The notes under the pieces: generated by a model
Databases searched by the model: none
What the model was told of the DNA's origin: nothing
What the model saw: only the letters and a program-made list of their open reading frames with translations
DNA from: Rudanella sp031411995
GTDB taxonomy: Bacteria > Bacteroidota > Bacteroidia > Cytophagales > Spirosomataceae
DNA length: 64,000 nucleotides
NCBI GenBank assembly: GCA_031411995.1
Contig: JANOCD010000065.1
Coordinates: forward strand, 1 to 64,000
Direction: 5' to 3'
Made by a program: the position numbers and the translations under genes
Part shown: positions 62,562-64,000 of the stretch, piece after piece
How the letters are laid out: each line of letters starts with the position of its first letter
Position numbering within the stretch: position 1 is the stretch's first letter

Positions 62562-62642
62562 TGCGTTGTTGCTGACGATTTTTTTTTGGTAGAGGTGTAA
62601 CAAACCGTTGCTTTTTCCGACTAATCTGCCAAAAACAAACCG

Positions 62643-62915
62643 ATGAAAACTGTAGTCAACACAAACCAAAACCGGCGATGTGTGTCTCGTTCGTTGCCGT
62701 TGGAACAACTGTCGGAAGCCGACCTGCAGCAGCGTAAAATAGCCGCCGAAGAAATGCTGGCGGTGGTAGGCTTGCTGGGTATACTGGTCATTATCATGGC
62801 CTTTTGGTCCGGGCTGTATCCGCTGGCCCTAACCAGCATCGGTATGCAGCCTGCTTTCTCAGATTACCTGGCTCAACGGCGGGCTATCATAAACCAACTG
62901 AACAAACAGAGCTAG
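62643..62915 (+). CDS. Small single-span membrane protein, unknown
   Basis: This 90-residue protein has a charged N-terminal part (LPLEQLSEADLQQRKIAAEEML) followed by one membrane span (about 40-62: VVGLLGILVIIMAFWSGLYPLAL) and a basic tail. No family is recognised. It directly precedes a sigma factor (2 bp between stop and start), so it belongs to the same small operon and may modulate that system. Confidence 0.6.
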   Translation: MKTVVNTNQNRRCVSRSLPLEQLSEADLQQRKIAAEEMLAVVGLLGILVIIMAFWSGLYPLALTSIGMQPAFSDYLAQRRAIINQLNKQS

Positions 62916-62917
62916 TC

Positions 62918-63382
62918 TTGGCACTACAGGACGAATTTGTGGAACGCATTCAGGAACACCGGCTTTTACTGAACAAGCTGGTGTTTCTATATGCGGATCA
63001 GGCAGAAGATCGCAACGATCTGCGGCAGGAAATTCTGTTGCAAGCCTGGCGTTCGTATCCCAACTACCGGGCGGAGGCTAGGTTTTCGACCTGGCTATAC
63101 CGCCTTGGCCTGAACGTAGCACTCACCATGCTGGCCCAAGCAAAACGTACTCAGTTCTCCGAATTGACCGATGGACCCCCCGGAGACGGCAATCAGTTTG
63201 AAACCGACGACCAACTTCAAGTTGTGCTGCGCCAGCTTGGCCCCATTGATCGAACCTTGCTGGTGATGAGCATGGAGGGCTACAACGACGTAGAAATAAG
63301 CGAGACACTGGGCATTAGTCCCGGTAACACCCGCACGAAACTGCACCGAATCCGGCAAAAAATTGGACAACTATGGACCTGA
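62918..63382 (+). CDS. Sigma-70 family (ECF) RNA polymerase sigma factor
   Basis: This 154-residue protein has region 2 (NKLVFLYADQAEDRNDLRQEILLQAWRSY, FSTWLYRLGLNVAL) and region 4 (RQLGPIDRTLLVMSMEGYNDVEISETLGISPGN, TRTKLHRIRQKI). No ATG fits the domain start; TTG 62918, two bases after the preceding stop, gives a normal ECF N-terminus. The longer open frame from 62804 overlaps the previous gene and looks uncoded. The end overlaps the next gene by 10 bp. Confidence 0.87.
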   Translation: MALQDEFVERIQEHRLLLNKLVFLYADQAEDRNDLRQEILLQAWRSYPNYRAEARFSTWLYRLGLNVALTMLAQAKRTQFSELTDGPPGDGNQFETDDQLQVVLRQLGPIDRTLLVMSMEGYNDVEISETLGISPGNTRTKLHRIRQKIGQLWT

Positions 63383-63981
63383 CCGAACGCTGGAACGCCA
63401 TTGACTGGCAGGCTTCTGATTTCTCGTTTACCCCTGCCGATGTGCTGGCTGCCACCCGCCAACAATCGGCTGGGGATGTCAGGCAACTACTGCAAACCTA
63501 CCGGCGACTTTATTTTATGAGCATCGGCTTTTTAGTGGGAACACCCCTGTTGATGTTTCTCAAACCACAGGAACCTGAGTATGTGCTTTGCATTGGTTTA
63601 ATCAGTTTCTACTGGGTGTTGGTCGTGGGTTTTCTGACCCGACAATTCGTTCGGTTTCGATTGCCTGACCTGGCCCAACAACCCACTGAGGCCATCCGCG
63701 CCACCCTCCATTTAGCCCGGTCTATCAACGCCTTTCATACCAGTATAATCGGTTTTATGACCCCTGTGGTCTTTCTGGGTAGCCTATTAGGAACGCTGAC
63801 CTATGGCGGCACCCGGTTCGCACAATTGGCTGGCAACCCATTGGTCGTGGGCATAGTGGCAGGAAGCACATTGCTTGTTATGGGCTTGAGTCGGTGGTTG
63901 CGCCGGAAGCTCATGAACAGGCAATGCGTAGCCCTCATTCAACGCCTGGATGAGCAGCTACGCATTCTGACTACCCCTTAA
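63373..63981 (+). CDS. Four-span membrane protein, possible partner of the sigma factor
   Basis: This 202-residue protein has a soluble N-terminal part (about 1-45, ERWNAIDWQASDFSF) and four membrane spans (about 48-65, 72-90, 117-137 and 153-170), then a basic C-terminal helix. Its start overlaps the sigma gene by 10 bp, so translation is coupled. A soluble head plus membrane body beside an ECF factor suggests an anti-sigma factor, but no known anti-sigma motif is present. Confidence 0.7.
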   Translation: MDLTERWNAIDWQASDFSFTPADVLAATRQQSAGDVRQLLQTYRRLYFMSIGFLVGTPLLMFLKPQEPEYVLCIGLISFYWVLVVGFLTRQFVRFRLPDLAQQPTEAIRATLHLARSINAFHTSIIGFMTPVVFLGSLLGTLTYGGTRFAQLAGNPLVVGIVAGSTLLVMGLSRWLRRKLMNRQCVALIQRLDEQLRILTTP

Positions 63982-64000
63982 ATCAACCTCAAGGGGGCTA

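Noticed and set aside
61767..62708. 313-codon minus-strand open frame opposite the pyruvyl-transferase gene
   Set aside because: The plus-strand gene has a Tat signal and family motifs; the mirror frame has none and overlaps it almost entirely.
62804..62917. Longer N-terminus for the second sigma factor
   Set aside because: It would overlap the preceding membrane-protein gene by over 100 bp and adds no sigma-like sequence; TTG 62918 fits the domain start.

Overview
The window comes from a Bacteroidota chromosome, most likely Cytophagales and close to Spirosoma or its relatives (Spirosomaceae). This rests on three SusC/SusD pairs, a FecI/FecR-type sigma/anti-sigma pair placed before a SusC with an STN domain, an HYC_CC_PP metal-locus protein, promoters of the Bacteroidota form TTTG-N19/20-TAnnTTTG, and a moderately GC-rich background. 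No rRNA, tRNA, CRISPR array, transposase or integrase was recognised.

Layout. 1-1393: the tail of a probable purC and an MFS transporter. 1394-5084: a strikingly AT-rich accessory island. It carries an AlbA_2 membrane protein, a PD-(D/E)XK-like protein, a Nudix hydrolase with a small membrane protein, and arr (rifampin ADP-ribosyltransferase). The genes are separated by attC-like integron recombination sites, and the island is flanked by a 33-bp direct repeat of the 3' end of the MFS gene. 5215-9152: a MoeB-like/rhodanese protein, an M15 D-Ala-D-Ala dipeptidase, a nucleoside-recognition transporter and small unknowns. 9205-17708 (minus strand): a possible five-gene unit of FG-GAP/ASPIC lipoprotein, GH113-like hydrolase, DUF1080 lipoprotein, PAS histidine kinase and DUF4097 repeat protein. 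17979-23012: SusC/SusD pair 1. 23300-27939: a heavy-metal (probably copper) locus. 28138-32129: an M16 peptidase and a GH43 enzyme. 32292-38405 (minus): gltD and gltB. 38825-40823 (minus): an eutC without eutB, a GNAT acetyltransferase and a VapC-type toxin-antitoxin pair. 41083-43121: a lipoprotein and a serine hydrolase that converge and overlap. 43433-48534: SusC/SusD pair 2. 48685-54011: an FHA / PP2C / two Hanks-type kinases signalling module. 54149-62561: an ECF sigma factor, FecR, SusC (STN), SusD and a Tat-exported pyruvyl-transferase-like protein. 62643-63981: a small membrane protein, a second sigma factor and its probable membrane partner.

The strongest result is the island at 1394-5084. 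The first bases of each of the first two cassettes are complementary to the outer arm of the attC-like site at the end of the same cassette. This is the signature expected from integron cassette insertion, where the cassette's own R' arm is moved to its front. A textbook Bacteroidota promoter stands in front of the array, and a second lies inside the loop of the first attC. No integrase is present, so this looks like a CALIN-type cassette array (attC sites without an integrase) in a Bacteroidota chromosome, ending in a rifamycin-resistance gene.

Many intergenic regions also hold long perfect inverted repeats of unrelated sequence (95-154, 6961-7136, 23137-23237, 39564-39656, 46628-46737, 48541-48601). 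One arm of one of them encodes part of a signal peptide. All functional calls come from reading motifs by eye; no database search was run.
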